DNA of 64,000 nucleotides from Sporomusaceae bacterium (GCA_018434355.1 JAHDPL010000005.1:53468-117467), one strand, 5' to 3'. Positions 53,904 to 61,955 are shown, numbered from the stretch's first letter. Numbers and translations: made by a program. The notes: generated by a model not told the origin, from the sequence alone.

Positions 53904-54204
53904 AGTAACCTCCGTTGTTCAACTTGTGAGAGTATGAATGTCGTTTCAATACTAAATATCTATAAGATAGTTTTTTGCTGATGATAAATTGACCCAAGCA
54001 TGCCTATTTCATAATTGGGGCCAAGGAAAAAGCAGGATATTGTATTGATCCATAGGGGCGAGGCACGAATTTTTGTCAATGCCGTCCCAGACAGAGTGTT
54101 CATATTTACTGAACCTATGGTTTGGTTTATGTAATGGGATACTTCGAGATTATCGCCATTAATTATATTTTTTACCATCACGGTTTTTTGAAAATACTAA
54201 TTTT
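53904..54204. other. 301-bp gap between helicase and pAgo genes
   Basis: AT-rich. A minus-strand frame of 73 codons (53960-54181) exists but starts without a ribosome site and is not like any family I know. An inverted repeat TATC/GATA (about 53957-53970) lies 55 bp before the pAgo start. A promoter for pAgo-SIR2 is likely here but none is clear. Confidence 0.4.
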
Positions 54205-56706
54205 TTATTTTACTTTAAACCCAGTCGTAAATTCATCTATGAGCAGATTTCCTAGCAACTTAAATTGTGTTAGCAAGCGCTGTGTTTGCGCGGTATTCCT
54301 ATAAGCGGTTGGATCAGCCAAACTTTCAGCAAAAACAGCAACTTTGCGCCTGAATTCGGCAAGATAGTTTGGTGTGATAATTCGTATACTGGAGTCTGGT
54401 GAACATGCATGTTCAAATACGTTACTATTGTGAATCATTATTGGAAAGCAAGTGGAGCCGTTTCCACAATATTCGTTATTAAACCAAACAATGGAACCGT
54501 TAAGTTGATTGCAATCATGTTTATTTATGGTGGTTGTGGTTGTTCCATTTTTGCATTCAATCACAAGATATGAATTATTTCCTATCGCCCAGAGGTTATC
54601 GGGTCCTTTGCCACGCTCAAATTCTGGTCGAGAAGAAACAAACCCCAGCATAAATGAGAGGTCCTTCAAAGCATCTTCAAAGCGATTTGCAGTATCTTGG
54701 GAAAAATCTAAAATTTCTAATAAAGCGTTTATTTTTAAAACATATCCGTTTGAGTTAAGCGCATTTTCATTAATATAGTCAACAAGCGCCTGCGCTTGCG
54801 TGCCGGGTTTGCTAATAAGCCGCTTATGTTGGATACCTGCCAATGGACGAATGATTCCTTTATTGTATTGCATTGCGGCTAAGAGGATTTGTTGTGCTTC
54901 CTCATTGTTTGCAAAATTTACATATTCAGCAATGATTTGCATCAAAAAGCCCTTTGTTTTTTCGTCCGAAACCTTATTTTTCACTTCGTCGATAGCTTTT
55001 GCAGCTTCTCTGTATTGGCGAGCTTCAGTTTTTTCAAAAGCTTCGCGCAAAGCCACCGAAACTTCATCAATGTTTGGGGTTGTTTCATATGTTACTGATG
55101 ACAAGGCATCTTTACTGGCTTTTATCCACTCAACATTTCTTGGCGAATTTAATGAATAATCCGCCAAGGAAAATATGACATCAATATCCGGATTGCTATT
55201 GCTTGCCCTTAGTTGATCCCAGAGTTGTTGCGAAAGCTCAAATTGCACCTGAGTTGCTTTGCTGAAGAATCTATATCCATCAGCACGGATAATAATATCG
55301 CTTAACCCTTTACCCATCAAAACGGCAACACAGTAATCGTTGTTGGAGCGTACGCCTCTCCCCATTCCTTGCTCAACTTTCTGTATTTGCTCGCTCAAGA
55401 GCCTTTTGCTACTAGGATTTACGCTTTGAACAAATGAGTCGTATTCGCTTCGCATATTGGGCAGTCCATCAATAACAAGAATTCGACAGGCATCATCTGG
55501 CAAATCTATCCCATCATATTTGTTGATTAATATCACCATACCAACATGTTCATTTTTTAGCCTAGCAACGCCGGCATTGATATTTTGAGAATCCAAAGTT
55601 AAATCAGCTGCATCACTCCAAAAGAGTGCGCGGTGCCGAGAGGGAACTATGATAACAACGTTGTATTGGTTTGAAAGCCGTTTCAACTTGATTTTTATCT
55701 CTGCATCCGCTATGTTTTTATTTATGACTTGTGGAAAAATGAGCAGTCTGTCACCAAGATCATTAGCTTTTTCAGGTGTAATGATATTATTTGCTTCTTT
55801 AAGTCTCAATCCCATGGCAGTAACGAAAACACTGTCATCGGCTAATGTTGCGCTCATAAAAATTCGGCGTTCCGCCTGCTCAAAACTGGATATTTTAGCA
55901 ATAGGAGTACATTTCGGTGTTATTTCCGTATGCCGGGCAGAAATTACACAGTTACATGTTTCTAAACAACCGTCGATAAGCGGAAGATGAAATTTGATGA
56001 AATCCTTTTCTAAGTGCTGATGCAAAAGGGTTCGAACTTCTTTGATTTTTCGTTGCCAAGCCCAAAAAGGAACAAGCATATTCGAGCTTGGGTCTTGCAG
56101 TTCAACGATTTTCTGATATTGCTGATCAGAATATGACTTTAACGCTGTTTCGAAAATTGCCACTATCTCATCATAGGCCGCATCAGCGACAGGAATCCTG
56201 ATAGCAAACTGTGTATCTATTGTGTCCAAGCAGGCGTGAACGTCATCTATCAGAATGCTGCCGACATTAATATTGTTAGAAGAACGCATTCCAAAGACAC
56301 TTTTTCCGTTAACGAGCTTATGGATATTGATTACCAGAATTGCTTGCTTTCGCATAAAATCGTAGTCATTTTCATCTTGAACTACTTTTATACCCAATTT
56401 TCCGGCTTCTGAACATACCTGCTGTACAAGATAATTGTCTGGCACAACGTAAACAGCAGGTCCCTTTCCCTCGTCTATGCAACTTTTGAGTATTGTAAGA
56501 CCAACAATGGTCTTTCCACTACCGGTGTTCATTTTAATGATAGTGTTTTTTTGATTTCGGTTTACGAACCATCGCTTCCAAACCTCGCTCTGAACATCAC
56601 GAGGATACTCATAGCACTTATTCTTTGTCGGTAATGACATGAATATATCACGCGGCTCTAAACTTGAAGGGCTTGCTTTTACTCCTAACCGGGTGAAATC
56701 AATCAT
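54205..56706 (-). CDS. DinG/XPD-like SF2 helicase with C-terminal PD-(D/E)XK nuclease domain
   Basis: 833 aa from ATG 56706 (AGGAGG, 9 nt upstream); the upstream extension to 56742 lacks an RBS. Walker A KMNTGSGKT (58-66), DDVH in place of DEAH (154-157), motif III SAT (285-287), the DinG/XPD-type YDGIDLPDDACR (398-409) and motif VI QGMGRGVRS (446-454). The C-terminal part reads PDNLW (702-706), then YLVIECKNG (713-721): PD...ExK, the PD-(D/E)XK nuclease signature, with an all-alpha linker between. No Fe-S cysteine set is evident. A fused helicase-nuclease next to a pAgo is the architecture of DdmD with DdmE. Confidence 0.82.
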   Translation of the reverse strand: MIDFTRLGVKASPSSLEPRDIFMSLPTKNKCYEYPRDVQSEVWKRWFVNRNQKNTIIKMNTGSGKTIVGLTILKSCIDEGKGPAVYVVPDNYLVQQVCSEAGKLGIKVVQDENDYDFMRKQAILVINIHKLVNGKSVFGMRSSNNINVGSILIDDVHACLDTIDTQFAIRIPVADAAYDEIVAIFETALKSYSDQQYQKIVELQDPSSNMLVPFWAWQRKIKEVRTLLHQHLEKDFIKFHLPLIDGCLETCNCVISARHTEITPKCTPIAKISSFEQAERRIFMSATLADDSVFVTAMGLRLKEANNIITPEKANDLGDRLLIFPQVINKNIADAEIKIKLKRLSNQYNVVIIVPSRHRALFWSDAADLTLDSQNINAGVARLKNEHVGMVILINKYDGIDLPDDACRILVIDGLPNMRSEYDSFVQSVNPSSKRLLSEQIQKVEQGMGRGVRSNNDYCVAVLMGKGLSDIIIRADGYRFFSKATQVQFELSQQLWDQLRASNSNPDIDVIFSLADYSLNSPRNVEWIKASKDALSSVTYETTPNIDEVSVALREAFEKTEARQYREAAKAIDEVKNKVSDEKTKGFLMQIIAEYVNFANNEEAQQILLAAMQYNKGIIRPLAGIQHKRLISKPGTQAQALVDYINENALNSNGYVLKINALLEILDFSQDTANRFEDALKDLSFMLGFVSSRPEFERGKGPDNLWAIGNNSYLVIECKNGTTTTTINKHDCNQLNGSIVWFNNEYCGNGSTCFPIMIHNSNVFEHACSPDSSIRIITPNYLAEFRRKVAVFAESLADPTAYRNTAQTQRLLTQFKLLGNLLIDEFTTGFKVK

Positions 56707-56930
56707 AGAAATAATCCTCCTAAACTCGGCGACAAACATCAACTAAATATTTGCCGGCGTTTCAACAGCTATAAAGTTTGGTTTTGTTTATTGGGTAGAT
56801 AGTCAGTTCTTTTCAGGGGTCTGCGAACCGCTTCTGCCAGACCGGCATGAACGCTTTCGCTGAATGTGCAATCAACATCGCTCGAATGCTTGCAATCGTT
56901 AAACCCATTTCAAAGAATTGTTAACCCCTA
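56707..56930. other. 224-bp gap between HTH gene and helicase gene
   Basis: On the minus strand a 31-codon frame (56813-56908, MGLTIASIRAMLIAHSAKA...) has no ribosome site. Its GC content is higher than that of the flanks and it may be a remnant of another gene. No promoter with good -35/-10 boxes could be placed. Confidence 0.3.
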
Positions 56931-57128
56931 TTAATCCTTTTCTGCCGCGCCGCCAGAACGAATCCAGTCGTCTATTTCAGAAATCTTGAATTTCCATAAG
57001 CGGCCAACCTTATGAGCGGGCATTCCGCGATTACTTATCCATTGCAATACAGTTTCACGGCTCACATCGAGATGATCTGTTATAGTGTCCATTGATGACC
57101 ATTTTTCAATGCTTTGATTTTTATCCAT
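56931..57128 (-). CDS. Excisionase-type helix-turn-helix protein
   Basis: 65 aa from ATG 57128 (GGAGG 8 nt upstream), 23 bp after the ATPase stop. The sequence SSMDTITDHLDVSRETVLQW, then RGMPAHKVGRLWKFKISEIDDWIRSG, is a complete HTH_17/MerR-like excisionase fold. Such proteins regulate or act as recombination directionality factors. No integrase is near, so a regulator of the defence genes is more likely. It sits between the two defence modules. Confidence 0.85.
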   Translation of the reverse strand: MDKNQSIEKWSSMDTITDHLDVSRETVLQWISNRGMPAHKVGRLWKFKISEIDDWIRSGGAAEKD

Positions 57129-57151
57129 ATCAGGAGCCTCCATTTAATGAA

Positions 57152-58927
57152 TTAGCATACGTCATACAAGAATCCATATCTTCCTTGGGCTACATCCTTG
57201 GTGAAGGAGATTACATTCGCTTTGCTATAATCCAACTTAGGAATGCTGTTCTCAATGATAATAATTTGACCGGCATTCTGGTTGTCCAGCAAATATTGAA
57301 ACAAGGCGGCCTTCATAGTGTCTGACGCTTTCTCATCTCCCCGTTCTTTTAATGACAGAATCGGGGAATCCACAATCAGTAGACCAGGCGAGTATTTACT
57401 TTGCTCGGCTAAATACTCCATAAGCGCAACGGCAAGCACTGTGTTCAAAAATGCGCGATACCCCTTGCCGAAAGAACCTTTTGATTTTCCGTTAACAAAT
57501 ACATCGAAATTATTGGGACTAAAATATGCTGAACTGAACCCTTCATATTTACATTGTTTAAGAATTTTGTTTATATAGGCATCCAAAGAATCAATAATGT
57601 CTTGGTTGAAATGGCTTCTTATTTTAAACTCCGCTTCCGAATCCTCCACTTTTAACATTTCATACAATTCGTTTTTCATGGTCATTTCATACTCGTGAAT
57701 AACGGCTGCCTCATTTTGAATCTCAATGGCTTGACGGTATTCCGACAGGTTTTTTTTGAGAATTTCAACCTTGGGCTTCAGTTCGCCGTTGAGAAGATCC
57801 TCCACAGCTGATTTCTTTGCACTCAAAATGGCGAGATTCTTTTCTATTTCAGTCCGTTCATTTGCAAGATCAGATTCCGCTTCAAATAAGTCGCTCAGTT
57901 GCAATTTGATTTTATGAAGCTCTGCACGGGATGCTTCAGCGTAGCCACCTTCGTCCTGAATAGAAATATCGCCTTCGCAGAAAGGGCACTTTGAAGTTGC
58001 CACGAGTTCTTCTCTGCTCAAGTCTCCATCTACAATGAAGGTCAATCTGTTTATGTCAGCGGCATACTGGCTCCTAAGCGACTGATAGCGATTATACAGG
58101 GTGTTGCATTCAGACAACTGTGCATTTGTATCAAAAATCTCCTTCAATAACTGTTTGTTATGTTTGATGGATTCTGCAATAGCATTTTCAATTTTGACAA
58201 TGTCATCAAGAACGGCTTCAACCCTCTCTTGAAGAGTTATTGCGTCTTGATGGGGTTTGATTACTAATTCTGCTTTCCGAACAGAGAAATCCGCCAGCCT
58301 ATTGTTTATATAGGCAGCTACAGCATGCTTGCGCGCTTCTTTAACCTTTTTATCCTCTTTTGTTTCAGCTTCGGCAAAATCTTTTCCGGTTATCAAAAAG
58401 TATAGAGCGGAGAGAGCCGCTGTCGAAGCCGTATTTTGTTTTGGCATAATTATGGATGCTTCTTGAAAAACGTTGGTTTCTTTAATAAGAAGCATATGTG
58501 AAAAAGTTCTCCATGTAAGGCGTTGCCGCTCGAATCGTGAGTTTTTAATAATATGGTGGTCTTTGGTTATGCCGATCAATTGCAACCACAAATCACTAAT
58601 GTTATGGTTTTTTCCACTGATGGCATAGGTGCCTGAGTCAATGTTGCGAGAGGTACTGCTAACCTTGATTTTATTGGCATCCACTTGACGTTCAAGTGTA
58701 ATACGGCCAGTATTTGTGGCAATAATCAATTTCACCCAGTCATATCCTGTATTCCTATCTAAACGGGTATTGTCACTGCCAAATAAATAATCGATGCACT
58801 CCAATACATAGCTTTTGCCAGTATCTGAAGGCCCTGACACAATATTAAGGCCGGGTTTGAAGTCCAGAATGGAGGGTTCTTTGCCGGTGCCTGTTACTAT
58901 CAGCTTTTCAATATAAAACTTAGTCAT
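57152..58927 (-). CDS. ABC-3C system SMC/Rad50-like ATPase
   Basis: 591 aa. Walker A VSGPSDTGKSY (31-40), coiled coils (about 185-310 and 330-440) broken by a zinc-hook-like CPFCEGD (314-320), ABC signature region FGKGYRAFLNTVLAVAL (about 485-500), and Walker B LLIVDSPILSLKERG (516-530). This matches the ATPases of ABC-three-component defence systems. Its start overlaps the middle component by 8 bp. It probably senses or encircles DNA and controls the effector protein. Confidence 0.85.
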   Translation of the reverse strand: MTKFYIEKLIVTGTGKEPSILDFKPGLNIVSGPSDTGKSYVLECIDYLFGSDNTRLDRNTGYDWVKLIIATNTGRITLERQVDANKIKVSSTSRNIDSGTYAISGKNHNISDLWLQLIGITKDHHIIKNSRFERQRLTWRTFSHMLLIKETNVFQEASIIMPKQNTASTAALSALYFLITGKDFAEAETKEDKKVKEARKHAVAAYINNRLADFSVRKAELVIKPHQDAITLQERVEAVLDDIVKIENAIAESIKHNKQLLKEIFDTNAQLSECNTLYNRYQSLRSQYAADINRLTFIVDGDLSREELVATSKCPFCEGDISIQDEGGYAEASRAELHKIKLQLSDLFEAESDLANERTEIEKNLAILSAKKSAVEDLLNGELKPKVEILKKNLSEYRQAIEIQNEAAVIHEYEMTMKNELYEMLKVEDSEAEFKIRSHFNQDIIDSLDAYINKILKQCKYEGFSSAYFSPNNFDVFVNGKSKGSFGKGYRAFLNTVLAVALMEYLAEQSKYSPGLLIVDSPILSLKERGDEKASDTMKAALFQYLLDNQNAGQIIIIENSIPKLDYSKANVISFTKDVAQGRYGFLYDVC

Positions 58928-59381
58928 TCACAGCTCTCCTTTTCAGCGAGGATATAGCGTGCTGGTTGATTAGTTTAAAAACTCCAGCTTCTGATCTATC
59001 TGCTATATATTTCCGCGTCTGTATTGCCAGGCAGCGATATGTATCAGCATAATCACTTTTCAGTCTTGCGCAATAAGACAGCCCCCTCTGGTTTATCGAG
59101 TAGGAAAAGCCGTTATTGGTGCGCGAAACATTTATCAGACCTTTTTTAACAAGCAATTTTACTGCCATATTCACAAGCTCACGGAATTGTGCAAACTCAC
59201 TAAACTTGTAACTGTTATTTCCATGAAGGTTTATTTTGGATACGCCAAAGTCCTTACCGTATACGGTTATAAAATCTGCTGCGGCGATCATATCCGCAGT
59301 CTCTGGCTGTTCATCGGCAATCTCTAGCATTATCAGTGTGCGTAGCGAGATTTCAAACGTCGTGTTGAAAACGCTATTCAT
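58920..59381 (-). CDS. ABC-3C system middle component (winged-helix-like)
   Basis: 153 aa, mostly helical: FEISLRTLIMLEIADEQPETADMIAAADFITVYGKDFG, then VNMAVKLLVKKGLINVSRTNNGFSYSINQRGLSYC, which looks like a winged helix. Size and place between the ATPase and the effector-like gene fit the middle component of ABC-3C modules. Overlaps both neighbours by 8 bp, so the three are one translational unit. Confidence 0.75.
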   Translation of the reverse strand: MNSVFNTTFEISLRTLIMLEIADEQPETADMIAAADFITVYGKDFGVSKINLHGNNSYKFSEFAQFRELVNMAVKLLVKKGLINVSRTNNGFSYSINQRGLSYCARLKSDYADTYRCLAIQTRKYIADRSEAGVFKLINQHAISSLKRRAVND

Positions 59382-60354
59382 TGCTTACCCACCCTTTAAT
59401 TATTCTGTCGTTCACAAGAATATGGCATACGCCTTTTTTCTCACTAACACCGATCCAATCAGGCATGCGGCTCAATAAGCATTTGTCTGTTCTGATTGTG
59501 GCGGCTTGTGTCATAACCGCGTTTAGACGCGCAACGGCGTGAGGGAAATCTTGTGAGTGCACATCTATAATACCGTTGTATGTTTCATCCTTTAAAACGA
59601 TAAACTGGTCGGGGTCTTTATCACCAAAAATGTCCCTCGAAGCTCTTCTGATAGTTTCGGCGGCGTAATAATCTTTCCTACGGCGACCGAAATCGTTCTT
59701 ATACTTCGGATGCTGATCGAGCGATTCTTTCGACATATCGGGAAGCTTCTCAGCGTTTGCGTAAGCTGCCAACAGTTCCGTCACATAAATTAATTCGTCT
59801 GCTTCTACTTCCGCTGGTACTGCTAGGTTTGCCGGGCGGCTGGGGAGCGTTGCCAGCACATCTTGTAACCTCGCTATATTATCCAATACACGGTTACGTT
59901 CTCTGCCTGTTTCCGTGTCTATTTCAATAGGTGCCTTATTTATCCTATGGATTGCATAAAGGAACGTATCCGCTAAAAACTCGTTAAGCGGACTGACGCT
60001 GGCCTTATCAAGAAGGACCGCTTTTTTTTCGTCTGTAATGGAGACGTCATCCTTTATGAGCTGCGTCATAAGGGGTAACAGATCATCTTTATTGTGAGGA
60101 TTCAGGAAGGCAACGATTTTTTCATTGAAGTAGTTATAAGCTCCTTGAACTACTCTGGCTGATGAAGCTTCCGCGACTAATGCCTTTGGAACATCCTGCT
60201 TGAAGTTAAAGAGCTTGCTTACAACTTTTGGCAAGACATATGCATTCTCATCCAGAAGACCAAATAACGTCGCGGCAATCGATTGATTGTCGTTTGGTTC
60301 TTGGACTACATTCTGCAACACTTTTGCATATGTGCCAAAACAGAGTCTGCTCAT
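59374..60354 (-). CDS. ABC-3C system effector-like protein with C-terminal ABC-3C domain
   Basis: 326 aa from ATG 60354; TTG 60357 precedes it (RBS AGGAGG). The N-terminus (about 1-160, MSRLCFGTYAKVLQN... VVSKLFNFKQDVPKALVA) has no motif I can name. The C-terminal half (about 190-326) ends IGVSEKKGVCHILVNDRIIKGWVSNE; the GVCHxLVND stretch is typical of the ABC-3C C-terminal domain. First gene of the module. Nuclease or other toxic activity is expected for the family, but I see no catalytic signature. Confidence 0.7.
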   Translation of the reverse strand: MSRLCFGTYAKVLQNVVQEPNDNQSIAATLFGLLDENAYVLPKVVSKLFNFKQDVPKALVAEASSARVVQGAYNYFNEKIVAFLNPHNKDDLLPLMTQLIKDDVSITDEKKAVLLDKASVSPLNEFLADTFLYAIHRINKAPIEIDTETGRERNRVLDNIARLQDVLATLPSRPANLAVPAEVEADELIYVTELLAAYANAEKLPDMSKESLDQHPKYKNDFGRRRKDYYAAETIRRASRDIFGDKDPDQFIVLKDETYNGIIDVHSQDFPHAVARLNAVMTQAATIRTDKCLLSRMPDWIGVSEKKGVCHILVNDRIIKGWVSNE

Positions 60355-60438
60355 CAAAGTGACCTCCTAACAAGAGATATTTACGGTGGTAAATCAAAGG
60401 TATAAAGCGGTAAGCGGCAGGGAAATACTTCTGAGAGA

Positions 60439-60477
60439 CCTTCATGTATTCTGGAAGCAGGATATATGAAGGTTTTT
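60439..60477 (+). terminator. Terminator-like hairpin in the ABC-3C leader, + strand orientation
   Basis: ACCTTCATGTAT and ATATATGAAGGT (one mismatch) are followed by TTTTTTATT on the + strand. No + strand gene precedes it. It may end an antisense RNA, or be an RNA hairpin in the leader of the minus-strand ABC-3C transcript. Confidence 0.5.
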
Positions 60478-60542
60478 TATTGACTCAAGCCTGTCATCCC
60501 GTTCGCAATGACCCTCAAAAACTGCAAAATTCACACAAATTT

Positions 60543-60572
60543 ATTATAGCAATCTTAATGCATATAATCCAA
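60543..60572 (-). promoter_or_regulatory. Promoter of the ABC-3C operon
   Basis: Minus-strand TTGGAT (-35), 18-bp spacer, TATAAT (-10), giving a leader of about 180 nt. The leader holds the hairpin at 60439-60477. Confidence 0.6.
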
Positions 60573-60663
60573 CTTTTTTACACGTAAATAATCATATATC
60601 CATAAAGAAAACACATTGATACGCACTATTCATAATCAATTAACCTTGGAAGGAGGATGCAAG

Positions 60664-60813
60664 ATGCGAGACATAAAGAACAGCAAGGGCAAACTGGTAT
60701 GTCGTTTGGACGAAAAGGCTCATATCATCGAAATTGTGCAGAAAGGATGCAAGACGCTGATTCGCTTTATGCCGGATGGGACAGCAGCGATCATCAACAC
60801 GGAAACCGGCTAA
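60664..60813 (+). CDS. Small phage-type protein (49 aa)
   Basis: Starts at ATG 60664 (AAGGAGGATGCAAG); an upstream frame start at 60616 has no RBS. Sequence MRDIKNSKGKLVCRLDE... is basic and compact. Similar short proteins are often found just before the sigma-like gene in prophages and mobile elements of Bacillota. Function unknown. Confidence 0.7.
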   Translation: MRDIKNSKGKLVCRLDEKAHIIEIVQKGCKTLIRFMPDGTAAIINTETG

Positions 60814-60852
60814 CCGAAAACTCAAGTCAATATAGACAATCCGCAGAACCGC

Positions 60853-60905
60853 GAGACGGGCAGGATGACACCAAACACTGGTGTTTCCGCCCGTCTCTTT
60901 TGTTT
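60853..60905 (+). terminator. Terminator/attenuator between the 49-aa gene and the sigma-like gene
   Basis: GAGACGGGC (60853-60861) and GCCCGTCTC (60889-60897) form a perfect stem with an inner ACACCA/TGGTGT helix, followed by TTTTGTTTC. It separates the two genes inside a co-directional cluster. Confidence 0.85.
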
Positions 60906-60924
60906 CTTCGGATTTGAGACGTCG

Positions 60925-60969
60925 GCCTCCTGCGGATTTTCAAACCAAATTTTGAAAATCACAGGAGGC
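60925..60969 (+). promoter_or_regulatory. RNA stem that buries the ribosome-binding site of the sigma-like gene
   Basis: GCCTCCTG (60925-60932) pairs with CAGGAGGC (60962-60969), which contains the GGAGG. Stacked on it, GATTTTCAAA (60935-60944) pairs with TTTGAAAATC (60951-60960). The result is an 18-bp stem with a 6-nt loop directly before ATG 60975. Translation should need melting or a trans-acting factor. Confidence 0.7.
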
Positions 60970-60974
60970 AAGTA

Positions 60975-61367
60975 ATGAAAATCAATTATACAACCGCAGA
61001 CGGCAAAACTATCGAACTTGAAGTGTCCGATGAAGTTGGGAGCTTTTATCTGGGGTCGGTCGAGGCTGAAAAGAAAAACACGCGAAAAGAAACTCGCCGC
61101 GATCGGCATACCTCACTTGAGTCATTCACCTATGAAGACGCCCGATTCTTTGATTCCGGCACAGATATACTCACAGATTTTATTGATTCAGAGGCCGTGA
61201 GCCATGCCATGTCACTCCTGACGGATCGGCAGCAGTATCTGATCCGAAAATGCTTTATTGAAGGTTGGTCATACACCGACCTAGCAGCTCTAGAAGGTGT
61301 CGATGAATCAGCAATCCGCCACGCAGTTGAACGTGCAAAAGATCGACTTAAAAAAGTTTTGTCCTAA
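60975..61367 (+). CDS. Sigma-70 region-4-like protein
   Basis: 130 aa. N-terminal portion with ETRRDRHTSLESFTYEDARFFDSG; C-terminal HTH of sigma region 4 type (SHAMSLLTDRQQYLIRKCFIEGWSYTDLAALEGVDESAIRHAVERAKDRLKKVLS). Region 2 is absent, so it is not a full sigma factor. Such proteins act as phage or mobile-element transcription regulators. Its ribosome-binding site lies in an RNA stem. Confidence 0.85.
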   Translation: MKINYTTADGKTIELEVSDEVGSFYLGSVEAEKKNTRKETRRDRHTSLESFTYEDARFFDSGTDILTDFIDSEAVSHAMSLLTDRQQYLIRKCFIEGWSYTDLAALEGVDESAIRHAVERAKDRLKKVLS

Positions 61368-61447
61368 CCCGTCCGATTTTCCCCTCCCAGGTGGCATATA
61401 ACAGAAGGAAAACAAAAAAACGCCTTCGGAAAGGAAACGGACTTTAT

Positions 61448-61657
61448 ATGAAACACACGCTCAAAATCAGTGTTGCCCAAGATCCAGGCGATGGAATCGT
61501 TTCTTGCCACCACTTCACCGTCCGCGAGAAGCTGCTCCGAATGCTTTTCGGTGAAAAATGGCGATTAACGGTTATTATCCCGGGAAAAAGCGTAAAGGCG
61601 CTATCCATCGAGGAGGAAGGAGGTGAAGAAGATGAGCAAAACGCACCCGCTGTTTGA
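61448..61657 (+). CDS. Hypothetical small phage protein
   Basis: 69 aa from ATG 61448 (AAGGAAA upstream). Begins MKHTLKISVAQDPGDGIVSC, ends in an acidic run (EEEGGEEDEQ). The N-terminal half is beta-rich. The family is not known to me. It overlaps the next gene in another frame. Confidence 0.65.
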   Translation: MKHTLKISVAQDPGDGIVSCHHFTVREKLLRMLFGEKWRLTVIIPGKSVKALSIEEEGGEEDEQNAPAV

Positions 61658-61955
61658 CATTGTCCTGAATCTGCGCTCATTGGCAGATAATTTTCAGGTT
61701 CTTGCAGACATCGTGACTGGCGGCGGTGCTACTGAAGAGTATCAGCCAGAAACGCCGGCATCGGAAAAAGTACCAGAACCGAAAACAAAGCCGGTTACCC
61801 TAGAGCAAGTTCGTGCGGTGTTGGCCGATAAAAGTCAGCAAGGGCTAACCGCTGAAGTCCGAGTATTGCTGGAGAAGTACGGAGCGCAAAAACTCAGTCA
61901 GATTGATCCGGTGCAATTTTCTGCACTGCTTGCGGATGCAGAGAAACTTAAATGA
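61632..61955 (+). CDS. Hypothetical phage protein (Rrp5-like annotation in some prophages)
   Basis: 107 aa from ATG 61632 with the strong RBS AAGGAGGTG. N-terminal helix (KTHPLFDIVLNLRSLADNFQVLADIV), a proline-rich linker, and a C-terminal module VTLEQVRAVLADKSQQGLTAEVRVLLEKYGAQKLSQIDP. This pattern recurs before DUF2800 genes in Bacillota prophages. Function unknown. The stop codon overlaps the DUF2800 start. Confidence 0.7.
   Translation: MSKTHPLFDIVLNLRSLADNFQVLADIVTGGGATEEYQPETPASEKVPEPKTKPVTLEQVRAVLADKSQQGLTAEVRVLLEKYGAQKLSQIDPVQFSALLADAEKLK

Noticed and set aside
53960..54181. 73-codon minus-strand frame between helicase and pAgo genes
   Set aside because: No ribosome-binding site, no recognisable domain; mentioned only as part of the gap.
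56813..56908. 31-codon minus-strand frame before the helicase gene
   Set aside because: Too short and without ribosome site to call a gene; may be a remnant.
60248..60445. 65-codon minus-strand frame overlapping the start of the ABC-3C effector gene
   Set aside because: It reads through the Shine-Dalgarno and start of the effector gene; no own ribosome site.
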